Below are positions 47,229 to 56,630 of a stretch of DNA of 64,000 bases, piece after piece. The number at the start of each line of letters is the position of its first letter. Within the stretch, counting starts at the first letter, position 1. A model generated the notes under the pieces. It did not search any database. It was given only the letters and a program-made list of their open reading frames with translations, and was not told the origin of the DNA. The translations under genes were made by a program, and so were the position numbers. The DNA is from Plumapathes pennacea (taxonomy: Eukaryota; Cnidaria; Anthozoa; Antipatharia; Myriopathidae). The stretch lies in assembly GCA_964036295.1 (NCBI GenBank), contig OZ038465.1, forward strand, positions 9,183,667 through 9,247,666, read 5' to 3'.

Positions 47229-47720
47229 AAGCAATTTGAGGTCACTCCGGAGTTTCATCTGGCGCACTCGTCCATGACAAACTTTGGATCATAACTATTT
47301 GGCTTTTATGCGATTCCAAAAAAACTTTAAGAAACGTTGCAGCCATCATTCAGCAGTGATATGATAGAATTCGATTTAACTGGGAAAAAATATTTTCAGT
47401 GATACTATAGGTTTGAACAAAATCGCACCGAGTGAAAAATTTTGCTGGTATATTTTTGTTAAATTTCTGGAATTAGCTTATATTGACTTAATACATACCT
47501 TACCGAAGTTTCAGAAAAATAGTCGGAGCAGAAGAGCGGAGGTAATAAACCATCAAAATTTCGCTATGAATTTTCTTTCTGCTCCGACGATTTTGCTGAA
47601 ACTTGGTTAAGGTATGCAGTATGCAGTTTAGGAATCACATAAAAGCCAAGCAAGTTATGATCTAAAGTTTGTCATGGACGAGTGCGCCCGATGAAACTCC
47701 GGAATGACCTTGAAACAGCT
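47229..47720. mobile_element. Fold-back element with ~90 bp inverted arms
   Basis: Left arm 47240-47330 (cactccggagtttcatc, gcgcactcgtccatgaca, ggatcataac, ggcttttatgcgattcc) is inverted at 47622-47712. A second inverted pair lies inside (gaagtttcagaaaaatagtcggagcagaa at about 47505 and its inverse at about 47575-47607). Lies in the intron after the Death exon. Confidence 0.75.
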
Positions 47721-47829
47721 AGAGTAATCCGGGTGCCCGGGACAACAGTTTGTTTACTTCGTTTCGAGGTTTAAAGCTTTTGTATTCCGTCTTTGTCTCT
47801 CTTGGCTAAATTCTGATTCTCGGTTTCAG

Positions 47830-47877
47830 CAAGGTTTGGTGCTACCAAGTCTTCTTGACATAAAAGTAAACAATTAA
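47830..47877 (+). CDS. Candidate terminal exon of the receptor gene
   Basis: A strong acceptor (ttctgattctcggtttcag) is followed in phase 0 by 15 codons (Q-G-L-V-L-P-S-L-L-D-I-K-V-N-N) and TAA at 47875-47877. The phase matches the Death exon, so the receptor could end here. There is no clear AATAAA close by, and the 870-bp intron before it contains a fold-back element. The alternative is splicing from the Death exon to the protease exon near 48910. Confidence 0.4.
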   Translation, partial: QGLVLPSLLDIKVNN

Positions 47878-48766
47878 TCATTGAATTCAGTACAAAGTTA
47901 GTATAAAATTATGTAAATCTGCCTGGAAATATAGAAACATTCAATTTGCATTTAGCTTTGCTTTCTTATACATAAACCCCGAGAGCTATTTGACCAGATT
48001 ATGCCTACTTTTATCTAAACGCTTCGCACATTTCGAAATTATTTTACGTGCCAACTTGCAATGTATAATTGTGAAGCCTTGCCATTTACTGCAACTTATG
48101 TCGCAGCGTGAAACGTTCTTTCCGTGGTAGGTGCGAAAAAAAGGGTCGAAATATAAGAGTCCTGTGACGGTCAAACATCTTATTTCTCACTGACAAGGAC
48201 CTAAGATTATATTTCCGGAATCTTTACACGTTGTACACGTACCGCCTTGTTAATCGTTTGTTATCTATCAATCGAGAGGTGGCTTGTCCCGGTAGGCGAG
48301 TTATCTCAAGCGAACCGTTTACAAGGGCAAAACATAGCTCAGGCACTAGGGTAACCCTAGCTTTCAGCTCGCATAAACGAGAGAAGCTGACAAAATTATA
48401 CATTAACATTGTTGCAGGCCAATTCACAATGCACGCGATGCAACTTTAATACCCAGTCCGAGCTGCACATTAAGAGATTAGGGCACGATAGTTAGCGTGC
48501 GAAAACAGATTTTCGCCTGTTGCCTCAAATAATGCCCATGAACGACTTCTGTCGTGACGTCACAGGTTTCCAACGCTCTAAAAGCGCAAGACGTAACGCG
48601 CGTCGAACCCACACTAGAAATTTTAAAACTTGGCGTTTGCTGATCTGAAGCCTGTTGGAAATCTTGATACACCAACAGCAGGCAATTTATCACCTGGTAA
48701 TAGAACCTTTTTTTGTGATTTCTTATTGGTCACTGTTGAAACAAACCATTTGTCGTCACGCGGGAG
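47878..48766. other. Gap between the receptor and protease exons
   Basis: No supported exon. Open frames on both strands near 48224-48449 lack domain similarity. An aaattttaaaacttg stretch near 48620 is followed by a short coding-like frame (about 48640-48693) with a possible donor ctggtaata, too weak to call. Confidence 0.45.
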
Positions 48767-48848
48767 ATGCTTGTCGGCTTGGTTGCACAGACGGTATTTT
48801 CCGGCGGCGTTGCAAAGCAGCAGGCAGAAGATCTGTCTACTGCCGCAG
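48767..48848 (+). CDS. Possible first exon of the protease gene
   Basis: ATG at 48767 opens 27 codons plus one base (M-L-V-G-L-V-A-Q-T-V-F-S-G-G..., ending D-L-S-T-A-A), with a donor gtctgt at 48849. The one-base overhang fits the phase needed by the acceptor at 48976/48977 (ttactttcag), giving a 128-bp intron. The moderately hydrophobic start could be a weak signal peptide. Uncertain: a second frame through the same sequence is also open. Confidence 0.35.
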
Positions 48849-48909
48849 GTCTGTACAATGTTCATAACCCGTGGAAATATACTAACAAAATCATGGGTCC
48901 CACGTTTAG

Positions 48910-49851
48910 GAGGACCTTCGGGAAACGCAATGGTCGGCTCAGCAAACACAAGCCTCGAGTGTTTCATTACTTTCAGAAGACAAAGTAAAAGCAGATATCT
49001 CTGCATCAGATTGCAACCAAGAAAAGTACACAAGTCGCACAATACAAGATGCTACATTCTTCGACTGTGCCAACCAAGTCAAAGCCGCTATTGGTTACAT
49101 CAACGCAAGTAATGGTGTCAAGGCTACTGGCTTCACAATCTCTCCACGCCTCGTCATGAGTTGTCAACATGTTCTGAGAGACTGTAGGGATGGTGATGCT
49201 GCTGTACATTTCAACTACAGTGCACCCCTGACGCCGAAAGGACACAGAAAGCCTGTGCCACTCAAATCCTTTCGACTTCAGCCAGATGAGTTTTACTATG
49301 AAAACGTTACATTGGATTATGCAGTCATCGCAATGGGTAACTCTGATGGGGAGACGGAAGATGGAAGCGATGTTGCAATAATCTCCGATGTCGCGACAGA
49401 GAAAAGGCATCTGGCCGGCACTAACATAAACATTTTTAGTCACCCTGGTGGAAAGCCAATGATGGCGGCCTTTCGCTATAATCCAGCTGTTGCTTATCCC
49501 ACTGACAAGAGGCTTGTGGGAAAGAACCTGCCCTCAAAAGAAGACATCATTTTGCACATGGCTGACACGGACAAAGGATCTTCAGGTGCACCAATGTTCA
49601 ATGACTCTTGGCTGCTTGTTGGAATCCATCAAGGATTTGCAAACGAAGACCCAGGAGACAACAGTCAAAGGTTTTTTGCTAATTATGGAAGAAAGATCAC
49701 TCAAATCTTACAGGATATGTTTTCTCAGTCAGGCGAGTGTCTCACGGAGTTTGAGGCACAGTTAAAAGGAAAAGTCAGCAAGCTGGGCCTCCCTTTTGAG
49801 GACTCTAAGTACACCAGGAACTTCAGAGAGCATTGCAGAGACCACAACTGA
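48910..49851 (+). CDS. Trypsin-like (V8/Trypsin_2-type) serine protease domain
   Basis: Open frame from 48910, after a tttag acceptor in phase 0 with a stop just upstream at 48907, to TGA at 49849-49851. An alternative start of the exon is 48977 after ttactttcag in phase 1. Numbering from the Met at 49156: His5 in SCQHVL, Asp54 in LDYAVI and Ser143 in GSSGAP form a chymotrypsin-fold triad; SHPGGK (95-100) also fits V8/DegP-like proteases. The preceding G-Y-I-N-A-S-N-G-V-K-A-T-G-F sequence fits the first beta strands. It cleaves peptide bonds; the substrate is unknown. It lies 1.9 kb after the Death exon on the same strand, and the phase at 48910 would allow splicing from that exon, so it may be an effector module of the same gene or a separate gene. 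Coding-like sequence continues past the stop in another frame. Confidence 0.82.
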   Translation, partial: EDLRETQWSAQQTQASSVSLLSEDKVKADISASDCNQEKYTSRTIQDATFFDCANQVKAAIGYINASNGVKATGFTISPRLVMSCQHVLRDCRDGDAAVHFNYSAPLTPKGHRKPVPLKSFRLQPDEFYYENVTLDYAVIAMGNSDGETEDGSDVAIISDVATEKRHLAGTNINIFSHPGGKPMMAAFRYNPAVAYPTDKRLVGKNLPSKEDIILHMADTDKGSSGAPMFNDSWLLVGIHQGFANEDPGDNSQRFFANYGRKITQILQDMFSQSGECLTEFEAQLKGKVSKLGLPFEDSKYTRNFREHCRDHN

Positions 49852-49936
49852 CAAAGGCAAGTGTTCAAGTGGCATGGCCATTGACTACACCGCTACCGAA
49901 GGTGTTCATGAAGTTGAAACCACATTCTCAACGAAG
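49852..49936 (+). other. Coding-like continuation in a shifted frame after the protease stop
   Basis: After TGA at 49851 the +1-shifted frame (open from about 49796) reads T-D-K-G-K-C-S-S-G-M-A-I-D-Y-T-A-T-E-G... to A-C-G-A-A-G, followed by a good donor (gtaata at 49937). This could be the true exon end after a frameshift (real, or a sequencing indel), or an untranslated exon end. An exon-like segment at 50719 continues in phase 0. Confidence 0.35.
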
Positions 49937-49969
49937 GTAATAGTCGATCAAGATTTTAAACATGCATTA

Positions 49970-50171
49970 GAGCCGTTTTCGGATGACTGTCGAAAACCAA
50001 AACCAAAGTAATTACACAGGCCAATCACAGAGACTGAGAGAAAACAGTTCAGCCAATTGGAAGCCAAAGTAATTCGCGTTTGGTCTTGCGTGTGGACCAA
50101 TCCGAAAGCGAAGCAAACGCAAAACCAAAGCAATCACACAATTACTTTCGACAGTCATTCGAAAACCGCTC
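49970..50171. mobile_element. Same MITE family, internally deleted copy (202 bp)
   Basis: gcat-TA-gagccgttttcgg ... gaaaaccgctc-TA. Lacks about 112 bp of the middle compared with the array copies. Independent insertion just after the protease exon. Confidence 0.88.
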
Positions 50172-50718
50172 TAAAATCAACCTAAGCAATCAACCAACCA
50201 GTAAGTCAACCATTACTTTTCTGACGGCTTTAGGATCTTGATTGTATCAGCACAATACAGTAAGGTTGGATAGATTCATATGGAAGAAGTAAATCAGATG
50301 TTCGACACGGATGTAATTTGGAGTTTTTATTCACCTATACATTATCAATGTGCTTCGTTCGACAGACGTCTCCTGTATAATTGCTTGTGTTCCATACGTA
50401 GTGCAATACTATGCTTTTCATAAGGTAGAAGCTGTTAAAAGATTTATCTCTTTTATCAAAGGGACATAAAAATTGTGTACAAATACTGTAATTGACAGTG
50501 TCAAGACGCAATTGTTGCTGTTTGCAATGCTTAAGGGTCTCAGAGGTCTCCCATCTTCTCCCATTCAGTGTTGCAGCTGGTGCGCGATTCCCTGTGCATG
50601 TACTAATCGCAAAGAACCGATGACAATTTTAGAATTTTTAATTTGTTTAAACAATTTTGACCAGGATCACTCACGCATTACGAGTAACCTTGCCGTTACC
50701 TCTACATGACCCTTGCAG

Positions 50719-50815
50719 GTCCCAGCAGAGAGAATCCACCAAAAGACACTACGAGACTCCAGTTGGACAAAAGTCAATCTAGAAGCTTAACAGCTCAGTG
50801 CTGCAGAAACCAGAG
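50719..50815 (+). CDS. Candidate downstream exon
   Basis: Flanked by catgacccttgcag and gtgatt. In phase 0 it reads V-P-A-E-R-I-H-Q-K-T-L-R-D-S-S-W-T-K-V-N-L-E-A then TAA (50788-50790), which would make it a terminal exon for the frame ending at 49936. In phase 1 it stays open to the donor. No domain recognised. Confidence 0.3.
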
Positions 50816-51220
50816 GTGATTATTTTAAAATATCATATCATTTTCGAACACTGCTAAATAACTGCAGGTTGTATCAGCTCCAGATACCTATACGTTTTGT
50901 ACTAACTGTTTTGTTCTAATCACCAATACTACTTGGCGACGAGGGTAACAAAAATGAGGTTTGTTTGACGTAATCTATACAGAACATTCTTATCGGTAAA
51001 TACACAGGTTGCTTTTCCTCGCACGGACCTTGAATTACGGCCAGGTCCTTTAGGAGTCCTTGGATTTTGAGAAGTCAGGTTTGTCCTTGAATTTCTCCAA
51101 AACTCCTTGAATTGAAATTTCGGTCCACTTGTTAATAGGGCGCTGCGCCTCGTTGGTTATTTCATCATTCCATATATTCGGTAAGTTCGAATACAACAAT
51201 ATGTCCGGTGTTGTTGCGTG

Positions 51221-51700
51221 GGCCACAAAAAGACAAACTCCCACTAAATGAAGGCAAGACAAAGGTTTTGCTAGTCATCGGGAAACGACTTTCCTATAGG
51301 ATAGAACTGACCCCAACTGTCATGGTCCAAGGAATCCATCTGAGCAGTGTAGCCAGCGCCACCCTTTTAGGGCTAGTGGTGGATGCGAAATTTGTGACGC
51401 ATATTGATAAACTGTGCAAAAAACCTGTCATCACGCATCGCTGTTCTGAAAGAATGATATGAACTTTCATTCCTCTTAATCAGAGACTGCTATATTACAA
51501 TGCCATGATTCGTCCAATAATGAACTATATGAGTGTCATTTGTGCAACCTGTGACCAGGAGAGTTTAGGTAGGGTCCTGAAACGGCAGAAGAGAGCCGCC
51601 AGGGTCACTCTATTTGTAGATCGTTAGTCAGCCTCAGTTCAACTTTTTAATAAGCTACGTTGGATACCTTTTTATGGAGAAGCAAAAATATCTTAATTCT
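51221..51700 (+). pseudogene. Degenerate non-LTR retrotransposon (LINE) reverse-transcriptase fragment
   Basis: Conceptual translation across frameshifts and stops shows the C-terminal part of a LINE reverse transcriptase: an N-E-G-K-T-K-V-L-L-V-I-G-K-R pattern, a LLGLVVD...HIDKLCKK stretch (51361-51430), then R-L-L-Y-Y-N-A-M-I-R-P-I-M-N-Y and R-V-L-K-R-Q-K-R-A-A-R-V (51480-51610), then L-F-N-K-L-R-W-I-P-F (51640-51675). Stops at 51460-51462, at 51625 and near 51690 show it is dead. The 5' part is missing, which is the usual truncation. Inserted between candidate host exons. Confidence 0.8.
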
Positions 51701-51934
51701 CCCTGATTTTTAAAAGTTTACAATTTAGTGTGCTACCCTACCTAAAGCAGCTGCTAACATTTAACAATCAGGTTCACAAGATGATTATATCTATAATACG
51801 TTATCTTATCGTCCATTACAGTTACTTTACACTCTGCTACATGTTCTTTGCTCACTTGCTGAAAAGGCTTCTTTAGTATTCTGGTAACTCCTTTGCCATA
51901 CGAGTGTACCTTTCCTTTAATCTTCTTTTTTCAG

Positions 51935-52024
51935 GTAGAGACTGTCTTAGAGTTTGAGAAGATTGAAGCTTCTCTCGTGGTTGTTGAGAAGGCTCCACAG
52001 CAGCACTGTAGAAATTTAAACTAA
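51935..52024 (+). CDS. Candidate exon with in-frame stop
   Basis: A strong acceptor (cttttttcag) is followed in phase 0 by V-E-T-V-L-E-F-E-K-I-E-A-S-L-V-V-V-E-K-A... and TAA at 52022-52024. An ATG overlaps the stop (taATG), and a consensus donor (ttaag then gtgagt) follows at 52068, so the segment may be an alternative or 3'UTR exon. No known domain. Confidence 0.35.
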   Translation, partial: VETVLEFEKIEASLVVVEKAPQQHCRNLN

Positions 52025-52460
52025 TGTCTGCCGTACTAATCGCAACTTCATCTGGGGAAAAATTAAGGTGAGTTTAACTTTGTGATCATAAACGGATCCC
52101 GGAGAACCGAGAGAAACGCGTAACTCTAAGAGAAAAAGCCCAAGTCAATTAAGGCAGTGAGTTCGCGCAAACATTGTTTGGAAATTTCGCCTCACCTGTA
52201 GAACTTGAGAGCATAGAGCCAGGTGCTTAAACGATGCATGTGTTACTTGCACGTGGATTTTTTTTAATCACTTGTGTAACTTGGACAAAACCTGATATTG
52301 TTCTCAGTATTGCTATTTAAGGAGGCGTGGCAAATGTTTACCAAGATAATTTCAATACTAGCTGAACGTCTCTATATGAAAAACGTTAATGTCAGTCAGT
52401 TTTGTTGCTTTTCTTGGCCAGTTAACGCGCCTGCAACAAGTTAACAAGTGTCAAGCTCGT

Positions 52461-52590
52461 TAGCCTGCGAGTGTTCGGAATGGGACGCGGGGGAGAGGAA
52501 AGGGGGAAGCGGAAAGGGGGAGGGGAAAGGAGGAGGGAAAATGGGGAGAGGAAGGGGGGGAGGGAAAGGAGAGAGCCTCTCGCAGGCTAC
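52461..52590. repeat. Polypurine G-rich tract bounded by inverted repeats
   Basis: An 11-bp inverted pair, tagcctgcgag (52461) and ctcgcaggcta (52580), encloses about 100 bp of almost pure G/A with many GGG and longer runs (52487-52575), capable of G-quadruplex or triplex formation. Confidence 0.75.
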
Positions 52591-52854
52591 AAACTCGTAC
52601 CCGTACGGCCTTCGCATTACGTTTGTCAGCTCTCGTGATATCAATGAGTAAACAGGATTGCAAACAGGATTTTCAACGCCTGCCAATCCCTTGTCGTGTC
52701 CTGCTGCATCACAAATCAGTGCGCAGGACTCATTTTTATTCTTATATAAAAGTGGCAATGTTTGGGCGTGAGGTGGATGGCATCGAGCCTTTGTGGTCTG
52801 AGTTTTGAGTTTTATTGTTGTTGTTGTTTGTTTGTTTGTTTGTTTCTGTGACAG

Positions 52855-52988
52855 GGACTGAGTAGCAAGTTGATGTCTTTAAATGCAGACGCAGACACAG
52901 AAAACAAACGTTCACTAGAAGACGCGGAGAGAGATGTGGTGGAAAAAATATCCCGGATGTTTGCGAAGATGGACGTGCACGAACAAAG
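52855..52988 (+). CDS. Candidate helical exon
   Basis: Between tctgtgacag and gtaact, open in phase 0. Encodes 44 codons rich in Lys, Glu, Asp and Met (SKLMSLNADAD, RDVVEKISRMFAKMDVHEQ), probably helical. It leaves two bases, which would put the next candidate exon (53423) into a frame that stops after two codons; a weaker internal donor at 52975 (gtgcac) would restore phase 0. Confidence 0.35.
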
Positions 52989-53422
52989 GTAACTTGACAA
53001 AAGAGTACCGAGAGATAAATAACAGTTCAATCAATACAATATTGATAGTACACAAAGCCAAGTTACAGATTTCCCAGATGCAGGTGCGCTTACAAAGAAT
53101 AGCATTCTATAAGAAAATGTCGGTGCAGCATACTGATCTAAAACGATGTCGTCCAATTTACGTAAACTCTCTAGATGAGCTGCATTTTTGCCGCTCTTTA
53201 AATGTAATGCCCAAAATGTTGTATAATTTTTTTAAAAAATCCGATTTACATGCGATGCTGTTTTAGCTTACATTACGTCATTTGCGGCTTACACTTCAAA
53301 AGTTGGAGGATTTTAAAAGATGTCTTAAAACCGTACGACAGCCCGTAAATACTGTTTAAAATCGTAAAATAAGTGTTCAACATTAAAATCTTTGACCTGA
53401 TTTCATTTTGAATCTTCCACAG

Positions 53423-53590
53423 GATCTAGTGGAAAAGCTGCATAAAGAAATAGGCGATCAGCGTGAAATGCTGGTGAAAATTTTGAGTTTCGTCAAGAAA
53501 CGAGAGCAGTGCCCGTGGCTTGAAGTGGGCGAATTACTGTCCGACGACAACGAACCAACACAGTCACATGGTGCAAACGAGGACCAGTAG
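53423..53590 (+). CDS. Candidate terminal exon, coiled-coil-like
   Basis: After aatcttccacag, phase 0: D-L-V-E-K-L-H-K-E-I-G-D-Q-R-E-M-L-V-K-I..., an amphipathic helix, then an acidic tail (GELLSDDNEPTQ) and TAG at 53588-53590. A polyadenylation signal AATAAA lies at 54142, about 550 bp on. Probably the C-terminal end of a gene whose upstream exons include some of 48.7-53.0 kb. Confidence 0.45.
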   Translation, partial: DLVEKLHKEIGDQREMLVKILSFVKKREQCPWLEVGELLSDDNEPTQSHGANEDQ

Positions 53591-54141
53591 ACCTGACGTG
53601 ATGACGTCACAGAAGTGCACGAGACGGTCACGTGGTACTAAAGAAGATAAGAAGACCTTACATGACGCATTACTGAAATCAGTGCACGATGGTCACAATA
53701 CTAAAAGGAACAGTACAGGTCACGTGGTACTAAAGAGACCGTATATAATGACACGTACTCGATATGCATGTACTTAGTTTTCTGTCAGGTTTAGTACTCG
53801 TTCGTAAAGAATGTGCAACATATTAATGGCAGATTAGCAGCAGCATGTAAAGAGCCGCTTTTGTTTGTTTGTTTGTTTTCATTTTGTGGTGTTTTGGGTG
53901 CATTACTGACTAGAGTCACTAGAATACGCCGATTGCAAGTATGGCGGTGCTTTCGATGGATCGAGGCTGTTTGGTAGTTAATGTTGCCATGGGGCAGCAA
54001 AACTCTGACTTTGAGCGAGTTTTGACAAAAGACTGGCCCCCTTGTACTGAATGCTAAACACAACTAATAATTCTGCACATCGTTTTATAATACCACTACC
54101 AGGAGAAATGGTTGACTAAAGAAGTTGCATCGAATGTTTTA
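53591..54141 (+). promoter_or_regulatory. 3'UTR-like region with CRE and E-box repeats
   Basis: TGACGTCA palindrome at 53602-53609. The motif ggtcacgtggtactaaaga occurs at 53626-53644 and 53718-53736, with a degenerate version (ggtcacaatactaaaag) at about 53691. These are consensus CRE and E-box strings; function untested, and the location is downstream of a stop codon. Confidence 0.35.
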
Positions 54142-54147
54142 AATAAA
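54142..54147 (+). terminator. Candidate polyadenylation signal
   Basis: AATAAA in ttaaataaagactg, the first canonical hexamer I noted after the stop at 53590; consistent with a roughly 550-bp 3'UTR. Confidence 0.4.
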
Positions 54148-54780
54148 GACTGAAAACATTGACGAGCGATTGCGCTATGAAGATGCGGTAGAAAATCTCA
54201 AACAAACCCTCCATCATCAGGCCACGCCTGACTAAAATTGACCCTTCAGCCCTCCCCATGGGGTACTTTTTGGAGGGCGCGGCTACCAAGTAAAATAAAA
54301 TGGCGCGCGGCAGACGGTTTATTCTTTATTCGCGATTTTAGCATCACCAGGCTATTGGACATGGAGTAAGCATCGTCCTAATCAGCTAATCAGCTAAGCT
54401 GGGAATATATATCCGCACTTTAAAGGTATGTGGTGCTAACAAACACTGTCAGTTTTTTTGAGCCGGGCTTTCTTGCATTCGTTTTCTCGTTTTCAAGTGC
54501 TTACAACGTGCACAGGTTAATTTCAGTGGCTTGTTGAATCCCTGAAAGATGGAGATCGTTTTTACGACGCATAAAGTCATGCGAGACAGACAGACAGTTC
54601 TTTATTTGTACCTTGGTATATAATAGTATATTTACATGTGGATAATGGGTACAAGCATTAAGGTAGGGACCGGCTATCTGGAATAGTCAGATGGGCATTC
54701 AGATAAACACAAACTCGCCACTAGAATTTGTATTATTTAGATAAGTTTATGTATCATAGGTCCATGCTACAGTCATTTTA

Positions 54781-54986
54781 AGGTGGTGTTACACTGGCGA
54801 TTTGCAACGATACGATGTTGCAGTAAAAATCGCTCAGGTGTAATACCCCATTGCAAACAATTTTTCACGATGTTTGCAGTGCTACAACGTGTTGAAGTTT
54901 TTGAAAGTGATTCAAAAACTTGCAATACCGGCATAAATTTGAAGCAAATCGACGTTGCATGCAAATCGACCAGTGTAACACCAGCT
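54781..54986. mobile_element. MITE with TTA target duplication (PIF/Harbinger type)
   Basis: Element runs aggtggtgttacactgg ... ccagtgtaacaccagct, flanked by TTA on both sides (54778-54780 and 54987-54989). Three-base TWA duplications are typical of PIF/Harbinger elements. 206 bp, no protein. Confidence 0.8.
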
Positions 54987-55341
54987 TTATAAACAATAAA
55001 ATACTTTTGGCGAGGAAACATGCACGGATAATATAGGATAAAGCCCAGTGACTGGTGCATACAAACTCACTAGAGTTTCTTTTCCAGTCATCCGTCCATA
55101 GGCAAAACCAGTACTCTACTTCTTTTTTACCTAGATACATGTACTTTACGTAATCATTCCAAAGTGAATCCAATCCCATTATATTCCAATATGTAACACT
55201 ATGGTAAATAAGTGATGATGATAATTGTCCGAGGATATTATCTGTTCTGAGCAGATAATGTCCATTATCCGTGCATATTTCCGAAGCCAAAAGTAGTTTA
55301 TTGTCTTTATTATCCTTCAAATATTTCCTCTCACAGCGCAA
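54987..55341 (-). pseudogene. Unrecognised minus-strand open frame cut by a MITE
   Basis: The minus strand is open for about 118 codons (starts near 55341; contains YLLRTDNILGQL, WNIMGLDSLWNDY and YWFCLWTDDWKRN) before running into the MITE at 54986. An AATAAA on the minus strand (TTTATT at 54601-54606) could be its old polyadenylation signal. Rich in Trp, Tyr and Leu; I do not recognise the family. It could be a host exon or a transposon fragment, but could also be chance. Confidence 0.3.
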
Positions 55342-55772
55342 ATAATAGCGTGGGGACTGTGAAGTGTTTTGGTGCTTTCTGGAACTGCTTTTTCGACCAA
55401 TAAATTGATGTCCTCCTCGGTAGTCATCTCGTAATGGGTTTTTGTGATTAATATATAAAATTGTGTTCGGATATTGTCAATAAACAGCATTTGTTCGCCA
55501 GGTGGGGGTTATTCGCTGATAACGTCCGCTCTTATTCGGTCACGTGTCACGATTCCACTATCATGCGTGGGAGGAAATATTTGATGGGTCATAAAAGAGA
55601 ATACCCTCGTATAAGGGAATTATACTTGATGGTACTAAATTTATCTGGAGAAGTCAATGCTGGTTCCCAGATCTCTTGGCTCACTATTAATAACCCTCTT
55701 ACTCCCAAGTTTAAAATCCAGATTCTCCCAACCTTGTAAGAGGAAAATGTATGAGTGATGTAGTGAGAATTG

Positions 55773-55880
55773 AAAGTTTAATCAGCTATCATCTGAGTAA
55801 GTTCTTCTTACTGTATGATTTATTTCTGGTGAGAAACTGAAGGAGAAAATCAAAGTTGATCACTCTTGGAAGGGAGAATG
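55773..55880 (+). repeat. Dispersed repeat, copy 2
   Basis: Partner of 2410-2516 (agtttaatcag, catctgagtaag, ttctggtgagaaactgaaggagaaa, cactcttgga). Confidence 0.5.
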
Positions 55881-56334
55881 AAGTTGTTTCATTCTCAATG
55901 ATTTCAGTCCCAATGATGTTTCATTTTGCTTGTAAGTCCGGTCTATCTATAAACCTATTGCCAGGGACCCTGGCCTTGTGAACAGGGCCTTAGCAGGCAC
56001 AAAAGGGAAATAATATCTTGTGCAAAATGCATGTGATTACATTTGGCTCATGCGATCCATGCAGCTGGTTTTGAACCTATTATCTCTTTTTTTTAAGTGT
56101 AATTCGCCTTTATTGGTATAGAACCCATATTCTAATACGTGGTTTGATTGTTCCTACATGGCAAGAGGACTCATGAAGTACCTTGGTACTTTTCTAGGAG
56201 ACCCCTTGTTACAAGATATGTAAAGGTTATTAATAGGCCATTATTAACTTGTTGATTATTTGGTAAGGCTATTTTTAGATATCACCATTAATAATAATTA
56301 TTGTGTTGTTCATAATAGCAAGTTCAACGATGAC

Positions 56335-56398
<64 letters not shown>
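56335..56398 (+). repeat. (AAT)n microsatellite, about 21 copies
   Basis: Uninterrupted ataataat run. Confidence 0.95.
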
Positions 56399-56399
<1 letters not shown>

Positions 56400-56630
56400 C
56401 ATGATGGTGTATTTATGTTGAATTTCTACTATGTTTCCCTTGTTCATCTGGGTGATTTTATAAGAATGCATCGATAGACAGCTGGGTATGAACTTTACTC
56501 ACTTCAGGGCTTAGACGGCAAAGACTGGGGAAGCGGCACAGCACAGATCCAAGTCAACAAACAGACAAACTCTGCTTATTACCTTTTTCACATATTTAAG
56601 AGGTAACACTGACTGACATCTTCATTCCAG

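Larger units (their letters stand above)
46961..47829 (+). other. Intron after the Death exon
   Basis: Apart from the hairpin MITE and the fold-back element I see no exon or conserved signal here. Confidence 0.55.
49937..51220. other. Mostly intron-like sequence with MITE
   Basis: Contains the deleted MITE copy (49970-50171), the candidate exon at 50719, and from about 51139 a fragment of the palindromic element seen at 41.9 kb. Nothing else recognised. Confidence 0.5.
55342..56630. other. Non-coding stretch
   Basis: Only a short dispersed repeat (55773-55880) and the AAT microsatellite are recognised; no supported gene. Confidence 0.5.
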
